From Siphonodentalium dalli (Eukaryota > Mollusca > Scaphopoda > Gadilida > Siphonodentaliidae): a stretch of 64,000 bases of DNA. Both the position numbers and the translations under genes were made by a program. A model generated the notes under the pieces. That model ran no database searches and was not told the origin of the DNA. It was given only the letters and a program-made list of their open reading frames with translations. The stretch lies in contig CP136061.1 of the NCBI GenBank assembly GCA_032622095.1, forward strand, positions 64,423,127 through 64,487,126, given 5' to 3'. This document shows, piece by piece, positions 32,301 through 43,268 of the stretch (its first letter is position 1; each line of letters opens with the position of its first letter).

Positions 32301-34141
32301 ACTACCGTAATGGTTATAATTAGAATTCTTGAAGAGGAGGAGGCCACGAGGCAGCTAATCTGACTGTGTCCATGAAACCCACCTGCTGAAGCAGAAAAGA
32401 CCTGCATCCTGTACCAAAAAGATTTCTTGGTAGACATGTGCCAAAAATAGATCATTGTGTCCCATATGTAATAGTTCAGATAAACTCAAAAACAACTGAG
32501 CCTCCTAAAAGGAAACACCACATACTTCATGTGCCCTACTAGTAATGATCACAGGGTGAAGGTGTCCAGGATAAACATTGGTCATAGGCAATGGAGATAA
32601 CTCATTCATTCATGTACCTAATAGGATAAAGGAACCTACCCCCCCCCCCCCTCCTTAGAGGATGAAGCAGCACTAGCACGATATCCAGAGGATGTTGACT
32701 GGCCCACAATACATGCAAAAAGGGCACTGAGGGGAGAACACGGTTATGACACCCACCCCCCCCCCGCCAGAAAAGCTGAATCAATACTCAGAATGGATCT
32801 CACAAAATGAGGCAATGCTCAGTGCGGTATGACTGACTTGACAGTATTGTGAGCCCGACCGAGAGACCCAGGGGAGATATGCGAAACCGTTGGGCCCAGA
32901 CCAATGGGGGGACCAGGGATACACCAGGTAAACATGACTGAGTTGAGCACTGGAAATCATGTCCATGGAAAGAAAAAAAAAACATAAGGGAGGGGACCAA
33001 GATGGAAAGATGGCCTGCCTCTGGTACACCAAGCCAAGTAACTGGAAATTGAAGTGTACGGTCAACCAAGGAGAGGAACTAATACCGCTAATGGAACACT
33101 GTCTGATCATACGGCCAATCTGTGATGCAATGAACCGGCCTGCATGGTTTCAAAAGAAATGTGGAACTTAGTTATCGTTCGTCAGGTGGTGTGATAGAGA
33201 ACCCATACTGTAGGTTAGCAGAAAGTTACAAAAACTGATAACCCGCCAACTGGTATGCTCAAGCACCGATGGGCATGCAGCAATAATTGTGAAATGTTGC
33301 AAAGGTGAGAATTGGTGATCGCTAAAGCGGATTAGAATTAGAATCACGCCTGCCTAGTGATGTTAAACACTCGGCCCGAGTGATAACATAGAATTGGAAA
33401 ATATTCTTGGTTCAAATTCGGTGCTGTGACAAATATGATAACAAAATGGACTACATACATGACGCCTAGACACCAATGAAATGCTGATAAGCTATATGAT
33501 GAAATCCTATGGTGTTAGGTGGTCACTGAAAGATACATCCCAAATCTAGAAGTAAAATTGAAAATGAGCGTAGTTCAGACAATAGTGTCTATGGAGCTGA
33601 ACGGTCGATATTCATGATATGTTCGGCTAAGTGAGTCGAGCGCTAAAGTCCCCTGTGAGATATAGTACCCGCATACTAACTTATCAGGTTCACACACACG
33701 ATCAAGTCCATTATACGTCTAGGTTTGTCTCATAAAAGCGGCCTAATTGTTGAATAAAAATCTAACAGATTAGAAGGCCCAAAACTATAAAGACAGGTCT
33801 CAACAACACCTGGAATACCCCGACGGGATAAGAACGGAGGTGAGAATGGAGGCGAAAGAAACTTATTCAGGAGCAGTTCCTGAATGTGGCACATAGCCAG
33901 AGCAATGCGATATGGCAGAAAGCAGACTGACAGAGGAAACCTCAAAGTACAAAGAACGAAGGTAATATTGTACAAAACACTCAGTCGAATGAATGCAACT
34001 TGTCGGCGACAAGGAACAATGACGTAGCCAAGGCAAGAAAGGGTTCTGAAAAACCGCTATGTGCCGTGACAGCATGAACCTGGATGGACTCAGACAGAAC
34101 CAGCGGTAGATGCTGCAGAACCTCCATCGCTGCTCGTCGCT

Positions 34142-34470
34142 GCGAAGGTTGTGGAAGCCGCGACTACAAATAGAGGAGGCATGACCACCAACAGATTCCG
34201 AGCCTGCAGCGCAGGCTGTACCGAGTTGACACAGGAAAATTCATTGTTTCCTGACTCTGCGAAGGTTGTGGAAGCCGTGACTACAAATAGAGGAGGCGTG
34301 ACCACCAACAGACTCCGAGCCTGCAGCGCAGGCTGTACCGAGTTGGCAGAGGAAGATCCATTGTTGACCGTCTCTGCGAAGGTTGTGGAAGCCGCAACTA
34401 CAAATAGAGGAGGCATGACCACTAACAGACACTGAGCCTGCCGCGCAGGCTGTATCGAGTTGGCAGAGGA
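34142..34470. repeat. 117-bp tandem repeat in B1 body
   Basis: Three units starting GCGAAGGTTGTGGAAGCC at 34142, 34259 and 34376. Each contains AGAGGAGGCATGACCACCAA and CCTGCAGCGCAGGCTGTACC. The period is 39 codons, so frames on both strands stay open through it. Single related units occur elsewhere in B bodies (about 34560, 35335, 39170, 39765, 46045). Confidence 0.85.
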
Positions 34471-35446
34471 CAAATCGTCACACGTTGGTTTTTGTGCTTG
34501 ATATGTGGGCCCCATCCAGTCCTTCGGTTGTGGAAGACAGGCGTACTTCTCTGCGGATGACTCAGGAGGCCGCGACCAATAAGGAGGAGCCATGTCCCGC
34601 AACCGACTCCAGCGGAGGCTCCATGTGAATGGAGGAAGCAAGAGAAGGGCCATGTTTGTTCTTCCTTTTGCTGTGTTGTTAGTATCGTGCTGGAAATGCA
34701 TGCAAAATTGTGCGCAATTGTTATCCTAAGACCGAAGGACTGACCCATCCGAAATGACCCTCATGGAAGGCACTCTCGGATGGGCATGGCGAACTCGGAC
34801 ACGCATCAAACACTGCCAATTCCAGGGGATGTTGCGACAGCACGTCCTCGTCTCTGAACAGCACAGTCCGTCCAGGAGATGGGGGGGAAAGGGGCAAGTA
34901 TCCCGACCAGGTCACCTGGTTTGATGAGGCAAAAATTCTGGAGCCTCGGAAAGGAAACTAACTCTAAGTTCTGGCCTAGGAGCCCAAAAGCGGCCAGAAA
35001 CTGTACGAAGCAAGGCCACACTGGTGGAGGAAAGAACACAGGTGAATAATAGGGATACATACCCACCCAAAACCGGGAGGGACGGATGCCGGAAAAGACT
35101 TTGACGAATGGAGGACAGGTCAGAACCCGTGCGGTAAAATCACCCTGGAGTGGAAGCAGTGGCAGTTGACACATTGAACTGCGTAGGCAGGCAATGTGCC
35201 GAGGGCACCAGGGCTTGCGAGCTAAACGGACCACTGATAGCTGTAGCAAGTAGACGGCTGGTGCAGCGACGGAACGAACCCGGCGGAACCGGAGGCAGGA
35301 CCAAAGGTAGCTGCGCTTGGACCACCATCGCTGCCCTTCTCTGCGGGGGCTATGGACGTCGCGACCCTGAGGGAGGAGGCATGTCCACCAACCAACTCCA
35401 GCGGAGTCTCCATGTTAATGGAGGATGCAAGAGAAGGTGCCACGTC

Positions 35447-36113
35447 AGCAGATGTGCCACGATCATTGAACTTGATAATCGATAGTCAATACTAGATTAG
35501 AATCGATGAAGCGTATCTAATAGCAAGGACAGAGGAAGTAGTGCATAATATTCACATGTGCATAATTTGTATCAGAAACAACCGAAGACAGTCCTTCCCA
35601 TGACAAAAAATACAGTTTCGTTGATTAGAAGGGTGTAATTGCACCGGTAATATAATTGTAAGTAGGGGTTATCTCAAATCAAAGGTCATTGTGTGATATA
35701 CCCAAGTCCACTGACACTTTCACATGCCCATAAATTAACGGAGATGGGAAATGTGCTAAATATATCTTCACATATTTTAATATTGATTGTGACCAGGTGG
35801 ACAAGTGCAAATGGTGAACACCCGTCAATAGAAAATTGCGAGTGCATACGGGTGCGAGAGCAATCATTACTGTCTCGTGGGAAGGAAAGCCGGTAATTAG
35901 TAATGAGCACCATGCGTTACAAATATCTTTGCACGATCAACGATCGTTAACCTGTCCGTTGGATATTAAACTGTAAAACAGGGTATCCAAATATGTCCGG
36001 TACTTTTCAACAACCGAAATAAAGAACGCAGAGTAATCGCCGCCGAAAGTGGTAATTGAATATCGGCTGTATCAACGTTTCATCGATTATACGATTAATC
36101 GATGCACCCCTAC
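35447..36113. mobile_element. hAT-like insertion in B1
   Basis: B2 lacks this block: in B2 GGTGCCACGTCA (46135) runs directly on to AGGAAAATAATATTTACGAAG, whereas in B1 the same flanks are 670 bp apart. The right end reads inward TAGGGGTGCATCGATTAATC then GTATAATCGATG, a common hAT tip. The left end CAGATGTGCCACGATCATTG then ATAATCGATAG is a weaker match. The interior is non-coding. Confidence 0.5.
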
Positions 36114-36711
36114 CTGTCGGAGGGAAAAAACATTACGAAGATTTCATCGTAAAAGCATTGAGACATATGTTCAATGTAGAGAGAAGAGGCAAGCCATACT
36201 GTGGCTATTTTATCTAGCATCCGTGAGGAAAATTATTATAAAATATTGTAATGTAAAATATTGTAAATTTGGATAGAATTTTGTCAGGGACCAAACTCCA
36301 AACTGGAGCTTAGTGTAGACGCCAACACAATATTGCAACCGGTGCAGTGTTAAAAAATCCAGACGAGAACCCGAATCTCGGCGAATGACTCGAAAGAGCA
36401 TCGGTTGTGTTCTCTTGTTTTTTGCAAACAAAAACGATATTTGTTTGAAGTGATTCTCGTAAATAAAACAAAATTGAAATATTGGTTAATGAAATTATCC
36501 ACCCACGGACTACTGTCATTAATAAGACAGTGTTGTAGAATAAAAGATTGTTGAACAATTGTAAAAGTAAATTGCGAAAATTGGAAAACACGTGCGTAGT
36601 GCACAAAATTAGGCAACTGCATGTTGTCGTTCGCAATAGCAGAAAGAGAAACGTTCATGAGAAATGAACAGATGAAAAATGCGACTAGAAGAAATTTAAA
36701 ATGAATGAGGT

Positions 36712-36734
36712 CTTACCTTTCAATCGCTTTTATA
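36712..36734 (-). promoter_or_regulatory. TATA box plus splice donor in B1 right arm
   Basis: Inverted counterpart of the left-arm signal: TATAAAAGCG then GATTGAAAG/GTAAGA on the minus strand, again pointing into the element. In B2 the left arm keeps TATAAAA and GTAAG (31759, 31776), while the right arm keeps TATAAAA (46759-46753) but has GGAAG in place of the donor. Confidence 0.4.
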
Positions 36735-37355
36735 CCGAAAGGACTCGCACGATTGGTCCAAAGATATAATCGCCATTAATTGGCATTTGACAAGTGCGCG
36801 TACTCGAGGTATTGCGTACCGATTTTAAAACGACTTCTTCTAGAATCTTGCAAGCAAGAAATATATAACCATTAGTTTCAGTGTCCAAGATATATTTGAC
36901 GGAGATACTTATTAGCGATACATATTTTGGGTAAAAAAATATTATATCTCCGGCAAAGATATCTTGGACACTGAATGTTATAATTAAAATTCTTGAACAG
37001 GAGGAGGCCATGAGGCAGATACTCAGACTAAGCCTATGAAACCCAACTGCTGAAGCGGAATAGATTAGCATCCTGTAAAGAAAATTGGTAGACATGTGTA
37101 AATATAGACCTTTGTACCCCATACGCAGTAGCTCAGAACTCCAAAAGCAACTGAGCTCCGAAAAGGAAACAGATGTACCTGTACTTCAGGTGTCCTAATG
37201 TTCACAGAGTGAAGGTGTCTTGGATAAATATTGGTCATAGGCAAGGGAGTTAATTCATTATTGCATGGCTCAAATAGGATATAGAGACCTACCCCCTCCA
37301 ATTCTGAGGATGAAAGAGGGGACCGTAGCAAACCTATGAGAAACACGGTTATTAC

Positions 37356-37356
<1 letters not shown>

Positions 37357-37389
<33 letters not shown>
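37357..37389. repeat. Poly-C tract of 33 in B2 body
   Basis: Thirty-three consecutive C followed by five G. Shorter C runs sit at the matching place in B1 (32756-32766, after AACACGGTTATGACACC) and B3 (62643-62651, after AACACTGTTTTAA), so this is an expanded ancestral tract of the family. Confidence 0.95.
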
Positions 37390-37391
<2 letters not shown>

Positions 37392-40300
37392 GGGACGATT
37401 GGGCAAAGGGGAGGAGCCTGAGCAGGCCTTAGGATTCGGAGAGAAACACTGAATCGATTCTCGCAATGATCCTAGTGAAATGGTTAAATTTTCAGGGCTT
37501 GATGACCTAACATGATTCAGCATTTGATGTTCGCAAAATGATATGCATCTGGAGCCCTGCAGAGGGACCCAGGGGAGAGAGGAGAAGCCTGTTTGTCACA
37601 GACCAAAAGGGCACCAGGGATACACCATGAGAACATTTACAGGGAGTTGTGCATATGGGGACCCGGACATCGGGGAACAATGGCTGGTAAAGGAAAAGCA
37701 TAAACCTAGAGGTGTGACCAAGACAGAGTCCACCTATGGTACCACAAGCTGGAAATTGAAATGTATTGTCAACCCAGAAGATTAACGAATATAGCTAATA
37801 GAACTGTCGGAACATTCTGGCTACCAGTGATGTAACTAACAGCCCTGCAGGTGTTTTTAAAATTATGTGGAACGGATATTTTGTTCTCCTGGTGTGTGCT
37901 TAGGTAACCCATACCATGGGTAACAGAAGCGTTACAGAAACTGTTAGAAGCACAACAACTGGCATTACAATCCACATATGGGCATCCGGCAACTCAATGA
38001 AATACCTGAATAATCTTGAATGTCGCAAAGTCAGGTGATAATCAGTTATCGCGAGACCACCATAAATCCTTGGCGCGACCAGTGTTTTTTCGCGGCAGTG
38101 TCATGTTGAGATAACCTCCAGGCCTCAAATTTGCAGGCCTGAACTAATGTTAACTAAAATAGTGTGATCGAACACTGCCGCCGTGGTGACACAGCCATAT
38201 AGACTTGGTTGACATGCAACTGCGGAGATGTTGAAGAAAACCCACAACTGTGGTGTCTATTGGATCGTTGGTCCAGTTGGACCCTAGATCTTCAGACCCT
38301 TACATGACCCTGATATGAGAAGGTGGAGAATGCCCACCCCCAAACCTGAGAACTAGTCAGGATTGCATGATCTGGTTTGTTGGAGATGGTACTAGTGGAA
38401 TTCCTTGTCAGAACCCCGGGACTGAATACCATATCTGAACAGAGGAGAGGAGGACTGACCGAGACCTCGGCTGATGAGAGGGACTGAATCACGCAAAACC
38501 TGACGTAAAATCTGATGAGAATTAGAATCACGAATGTAAGGTTATTCTCGGAAAAGCGGCACCATCGCGGAATAAATGTGTTATGGTGATCCTCATCCAA
38601 GAGAACAGATTCGAAGGCCTCCAATTCTGATCAGATGAGAAGACAAAGCTTGACTGGACTCCTGGTCTGTTCGGGGAAAAGATGGGAATGGGGTGACATG
38701 ACCTGATCATGGAGACCTCTGTGCTTAGCGTGTATTAATTGTCATCATGGACAATGCAGTGAGGCGGGTTCCCATTCCGCCGGGGGTTTACCGACGCTAC
38801 TAATGAAGTGTAAGTTCGGGTGGTACACGATTGAAATCTCATGCCAGGGTCCGACCCCTTAGCAAGGATGCATGCACTTAAGCATCACCCCACAAGGCAG
38901 CATTGTCATACCTGGGAGAAGCACAGGAACGGATCCTACTAGAGCAGTGCCTGCAAGTGCTGTAGCCAAGTCATTGGTCGGTGAGTACAAATAAAGGAGG
39001 TAATATTGTACAAAAAAGCATTGTAATGATCGCGACTTGTCTGAGACAAGGGACAAGGTGGTAGCCATGGCAAGAAAAGGTGCTGAAAAGCGGTATATTC
39101 CATGATAGAATGAACCCGGATTGACTGAGGCAGGACCAGCAGTAGCTGCTGCAGAACATCCCGTGCTGCACTTCTCTGCTGAGGCAGAGGAGACCGTGAC
39201 CAATAAGGAGGAGGCATGTCAAGTAACCAACGCCATGTTGATGGAGGAAGCAGGAGGTCTTTTCAGGGAAAAGATGGAAATGAGCGACATGAATGTATCT
39301 AGGGGACCTCCGTGGTTAGCTTGAATCAATTATCATCACTGACAATACAGTGAGGCGAGTTCTCAGTGGTTTACTGTGAGATTCAACACCAATGAAATTG
39401 TGGGTGGTACACTGTATCGCATGCCATTGTCTGACCCCTGAGCATGGTCGCATGCACAGGAGCCTCACACCACAAGTCATGCAAGTCAGCGTTTGGCATA
39501 CCTGCGAGAAGCACAGGATCAGCTCCTACTAGGGGAGGGCCTGCAATGGCTGCAGCCAGTTCATTGGTAGGCTAGTACAAATAACGGAGGTAATATTGTA
39601 CAAAAATCTGTTTAATGATCGCGACCTGTCAGTGACAGGTAACAATGGTGTAGCCATGGCGAGAAAAGGTGCTGAAAACATGCATGGGCCGCAATAGAAT
39701 GAACCCGGATTTATCGAGGCAGGACAAGTGGTAGCTGCCATAAAACATCCACTGCAGCTCTTCTCTGCGGAGGCTGTGAAGACCGCAACTACAAATAGAG
39801 GAGGCATGACCACCAACCTACTCTGAGCCTGCAGTGCAGGCTGTACCGAGTTTGCAGAAAAAGGCGCCACGCTTTATGGTTTTGTCCTGATATGGAGGCC
39901 CCATCCAGTCCTTCGATTGTGAGTAAAATAGGTAATTTGGATGATCGCGCATCACGTTCGAAGTGTACTATCACAGTTGTGGAAGTTGTTGAGAAATTAT
40001 ATAATAACTAGAGGTTTGACTGTCCCAATGGGACTACGGATACCCCCTGCTTAATACTAAGATGTTTCACATGTCAGTAAACATTTAGTTAAAATAATAA
40101 AATAACAGTTCCCATTGCAGGTGTACAACCATAACCCATAACCCTAATCTTAAACCTATTGACCGAAAAATGTAGGAATAAAAACTTGGACAAATTTATG
40201 CATGTTGCGAAAAAAATTCTAAGTAAAAAAAGGGGAATAACTCCACAAAACAAAGTCGGTCAGACATCATAATTGCAGGTGCACAGGTTCCCATGGTACT

Positions 40301-40521
40301 AAATATCAGTTCCAAGATTATCAGTTCCAAGATTAAAAAACATTGACCTAAAAATGTAGGAATAAAATCTCGGACAAAATTATAAATGTTGCAAAAAATT
40401 TCTAAGTCGAAAAAAGGGGAATAACTCCACCAAAAAAAGTCCGAAGGCGTCATAATCGCAGGTGCACAGGTTCCCATGGTGGTTGATGCCTGTGCCAAGT
40501 TTCACGGATATTGATCGAAAA

Positions 40522-40843
40522 ATATAATTTTTATAATTAAAATTACTTTTTCCTTAAGGGAAGCCCGAAACTGAACTATATGGATTACGTCTCCGGCCTT
40601 GTGTCAATCAGGAGGGTTAAAATTTTATTGCTGTGCCGACCCCACTCACACTCACACTCCAGATTAGTCTCGCATGAATACACCCGCATTCTATCTATTG
40701 TCTAGTCAGTTTTTTATTTCCGACTTAATCATGAGATTTGCGAGTCGCGGGGTTGGGAATGGCACCACCATGGGAGGGATCTATGATAGTTCAGTTTCGG
40801 GCTTCCCTTAAGGAAAAAGTAATTTTAATTATAAAAATTATAT
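40522..40843. mobile_element. Module U of element A2
   Basis: 322 bp with inverted repeats matching over 58 bp by eye. The tip is ATATAATTTTTATAATTAAA and the inner part is TTTTTCCTTAAGGGAAGCCC. The arms differ from those of the A1 module at three positions, each changed in both arms. The left part beyond the arm is an inverted near-copy of 45440-45600. Confidence 0.85.
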
Positions 40844-41407
40844 TTTTCCGCCAAGGAGAAGCCCTCAACTGAACTATATGGATTAGAATGCAAGCCCAGG
40901 AGGAGGCACGAGCAATAAAGTTAATTAATATCCAAATTCGATGGGAATGTACTCTTCCGAAACAGGATTCATGTAAATGTGATTTAGTCATGAATCAGAT
41001 ATGATTATGTTACGTGAAAGAGCTCCCAATTCAGATCACGACATTGCTCAAATGTGTAATCATGTCAATGTGAGATTATTTGCTAATCAAATATTGAAAG
41101 TAAATTGCTCCCTGTGATACACAAACCAGATATAAAAATGATATGCTGCAGATATCGTAGCGAGGTATGAGGTTTCATTATATCATGCCACACATCTGTA
41201 CTCCAGCCTCGTATAATGTAGAGAGCAGGGAACACCATCATGATCCAAGGTATCATTGAATACCAGTATATATGGGATTAGAGAACACCACTGAGGACTT
41301 GATGAACAAGCATAGAAGCATCAGTGATCTATGATGGCGCACATAACGAGTGTTGGGTACATTTCGAAATGATCAAATTTAGCAGAATGATCAAAATTGC
41401 AAAATGA

Positions 41408-41950
41408 CCGGTGAAGGAGTGGCCTGGAGGTATCCCGAAGGTATTACGATTCCAGTAGATTGGACCCCATCGTGTGGAGATGTGGGCCACTGCACCATGG
41501 GGAACAGATAGAAGGCTGGTTGGTGCAGCTCTTGGAGGCACGCAACAACAAGTCTTCCCCACCCAGAACATTCAGCCTTTCTTTCCTACCGGTGAAGGAG
41601 TGGCCTGGAGGTATCCCTAAGGTATTACGATTCCAGGGGATTGGACCCCATCTTGTGGAGATGTGGGTCACTGCACCATGGGGAAGAGTTAGAAGGCTGG
41701 TTGGTGCAGCTCTTGGAGGCACGCAACAACAAGTCTTCCCCACCCAGAACATTCAGCCTTTCTTTCCTACCGGTGGAGGAGTGGCCTAGAGGTATCCCGA
41801 AGGTGTACGATTCCAGGGGAGTGACTGGACCCCATCTGTGGAGATGTGGGCCACTGCACCGTGGGGAAGAGGCAGAAGGCTGGAGCAGCTCTTGGAGGCA
41901 CGCAACAACATGTCTTCACTTCCCCACCCAGAACATCCTCCAAAGGCTAC
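41408..41950. repeat. 181-bp tandem array in A2
   Basis: Three units starting CCGGTGAAGGAGTGGCC at 41408, 41589 and 41770, with GGTATTACGATTCCAG, ACTGCACCATGGGGAAGAG and GAGGCACGCAACAACA. Diverged single units occur at 42510-42690 and, in A1, at 19085-19270, 19790-20000 and 20470-20600. Confidence 0.85.
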
Positions 41951-43242
41951 AGTGCTGGATCTTTCCTGACTGAGGTAAATACTTGTACTTATCGCAAATT
42001 GTTGAATTAAATGAAGCAATATAAGATATCAACCTGTATCCTCATCCTGTACAAAATCACTTACCAGCGGAACATCAGAATCCTCGTCCGACAGTGTGCC
42101 TGGTGACCCACTGTCGACCCGCGATTCTTGCTCATCGTCGTCAAACCTGCCGACGCCACGCGATGCAGAGAAGCATGTCAAGATCGACGCCAGCCAACAG
42201 AATTGGCTGCATCAGGTTGGGATACCAGACTGTGGAAGAGGCCTACTCTGAAATGGTTCGACGCAAGACAAATGCTCTTGCATTTGGGATAAGTAGCTAT
42301 GTCCTGTCCAAGGTCACCCCCTCAAAGTCTGGGGCACGAGCAATGGCAAATGTAGAATAAGCTGTGCCCCCAAGGCCAGAGGGAATTAGTTCTGATGAGC
42401 CATTTGATCAGAGGAAGCCCCTTCCATGGAATCCCCCAAATGCAGTTGGTCCTGACCAAACTGGAATAAATGTCGATGACATACCACTATGATCACATGA
42501 CGGCGGAGGAGCAGGCCCGGATGTATCCCGAAGGTATTACGATTCCAGGGGATCGACTGGACCCCATCTTGTAATGATGTGGGCCACTGCACCATGGGGA
42601 AGAGTCAGAAGGCCATTTGGCTGGTGCGCTATGTCTATGAGAGCAAGAGCGTCACGTGACAACGAGTCTTCCCCACCCAGAACAGCCGCCAAAGGCTACT
42701 CCCAGGTGCCCAATAATTGTGATGACCTATAAACAGATCTTCGTGGCATGAATCCAGGCCGAAATCAAAATACTGATAGAAATTTCACTCTATGTGGAAT
42801 AATAGTAGATCGATGTGAATTTTCTCGAAATTTAATAATCGTATTGCCACTACCATTAGGCACCTGAGAGAAAGGTGCTGGAGCAATCGCCCGAGAAGAT
42901 TGGTTTCCCGAATCAACCACTTGCAGCACCCGCCTACCATTGGTTCACACTGCCGTAGCAGGACCGGGTGGGGCCAGAACTGGTCCTGCCCGAGGTAAAG
43001 ACTGGTACGGTTGCTCAAAGTAGGTAATCATTGACTAATATGCCCTCACCCAACTATAACAAGTAATACACCCGTGAATGAGCAACCCGCACTGTGTGGC
43101 CAGCAAATTCGAATCACGTTCGACTGCAAGACATGCTGTTAGTTATAACAAAGCAAGGTTAATAGACATAATACAATACAATCTGTAGGTTATTGAGTAG
43201 AAAGTAAGGTTAATATAATTACGTTATACCCCTGGCCACGTG

Positions 43243-43268
43243 ATCTTACCTGCTATGACAGGTAAGAT
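43243..43268. promoter_or_regulatory. Conserved hairpin in A2
   Basis: ATCTTACCTG, six-base loop, CAGGTAAGAT; counterpart of 20320-20354 in A1. Confidence 0.6.

Larger units (their letters stand above)
31877..36975. mobile_element. Element B1, inserted into the joint of B2
   Basis: Left module U is 31949-32213, between two palindromic joints (31877-31948 and 32214-32300) of the form TTCAGTGTCCAAGATAT...ATATCTTGGACACTGAA. The right arm at 36700-36876 is an inverted near-copy of the left part of U (GCAAGATTCTAGAAGAAGTC, CGAGTACGCGCACTTGTCAA, CCAATTAATGGCGATTATAT, TATAAAAGCGATTGAAAGG). The right joint is 36877-36975, after which the B2 body resumes. The body holds poly-C tracts (32639-32651, 32756-32766), a 117-bp tandem repeat and a hAT-like insertion. 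Open frames up to 203 codons at 34090-34748 follow the 117-bp repeat and have no recognised domain. Confidence 0.78.

Noticed and set aside
33395-33425. Possible tRNA-type B box (GGTTCAAATTCGG)
   Set aside because: No A box at the right distance and no cloverleaf could be drawn.
34090-34748. 203-codon minus-strand frame in B1
   Set aside because: Open mainly because of the 117-bp (39-codon) tandem repeat; neither recognised nor kept as a long frame in B2.
42094-42360. 88-codon frame in A2
   Set aside because: Not conserved as a frame in the collinear region of A1 and without recognisable motif.
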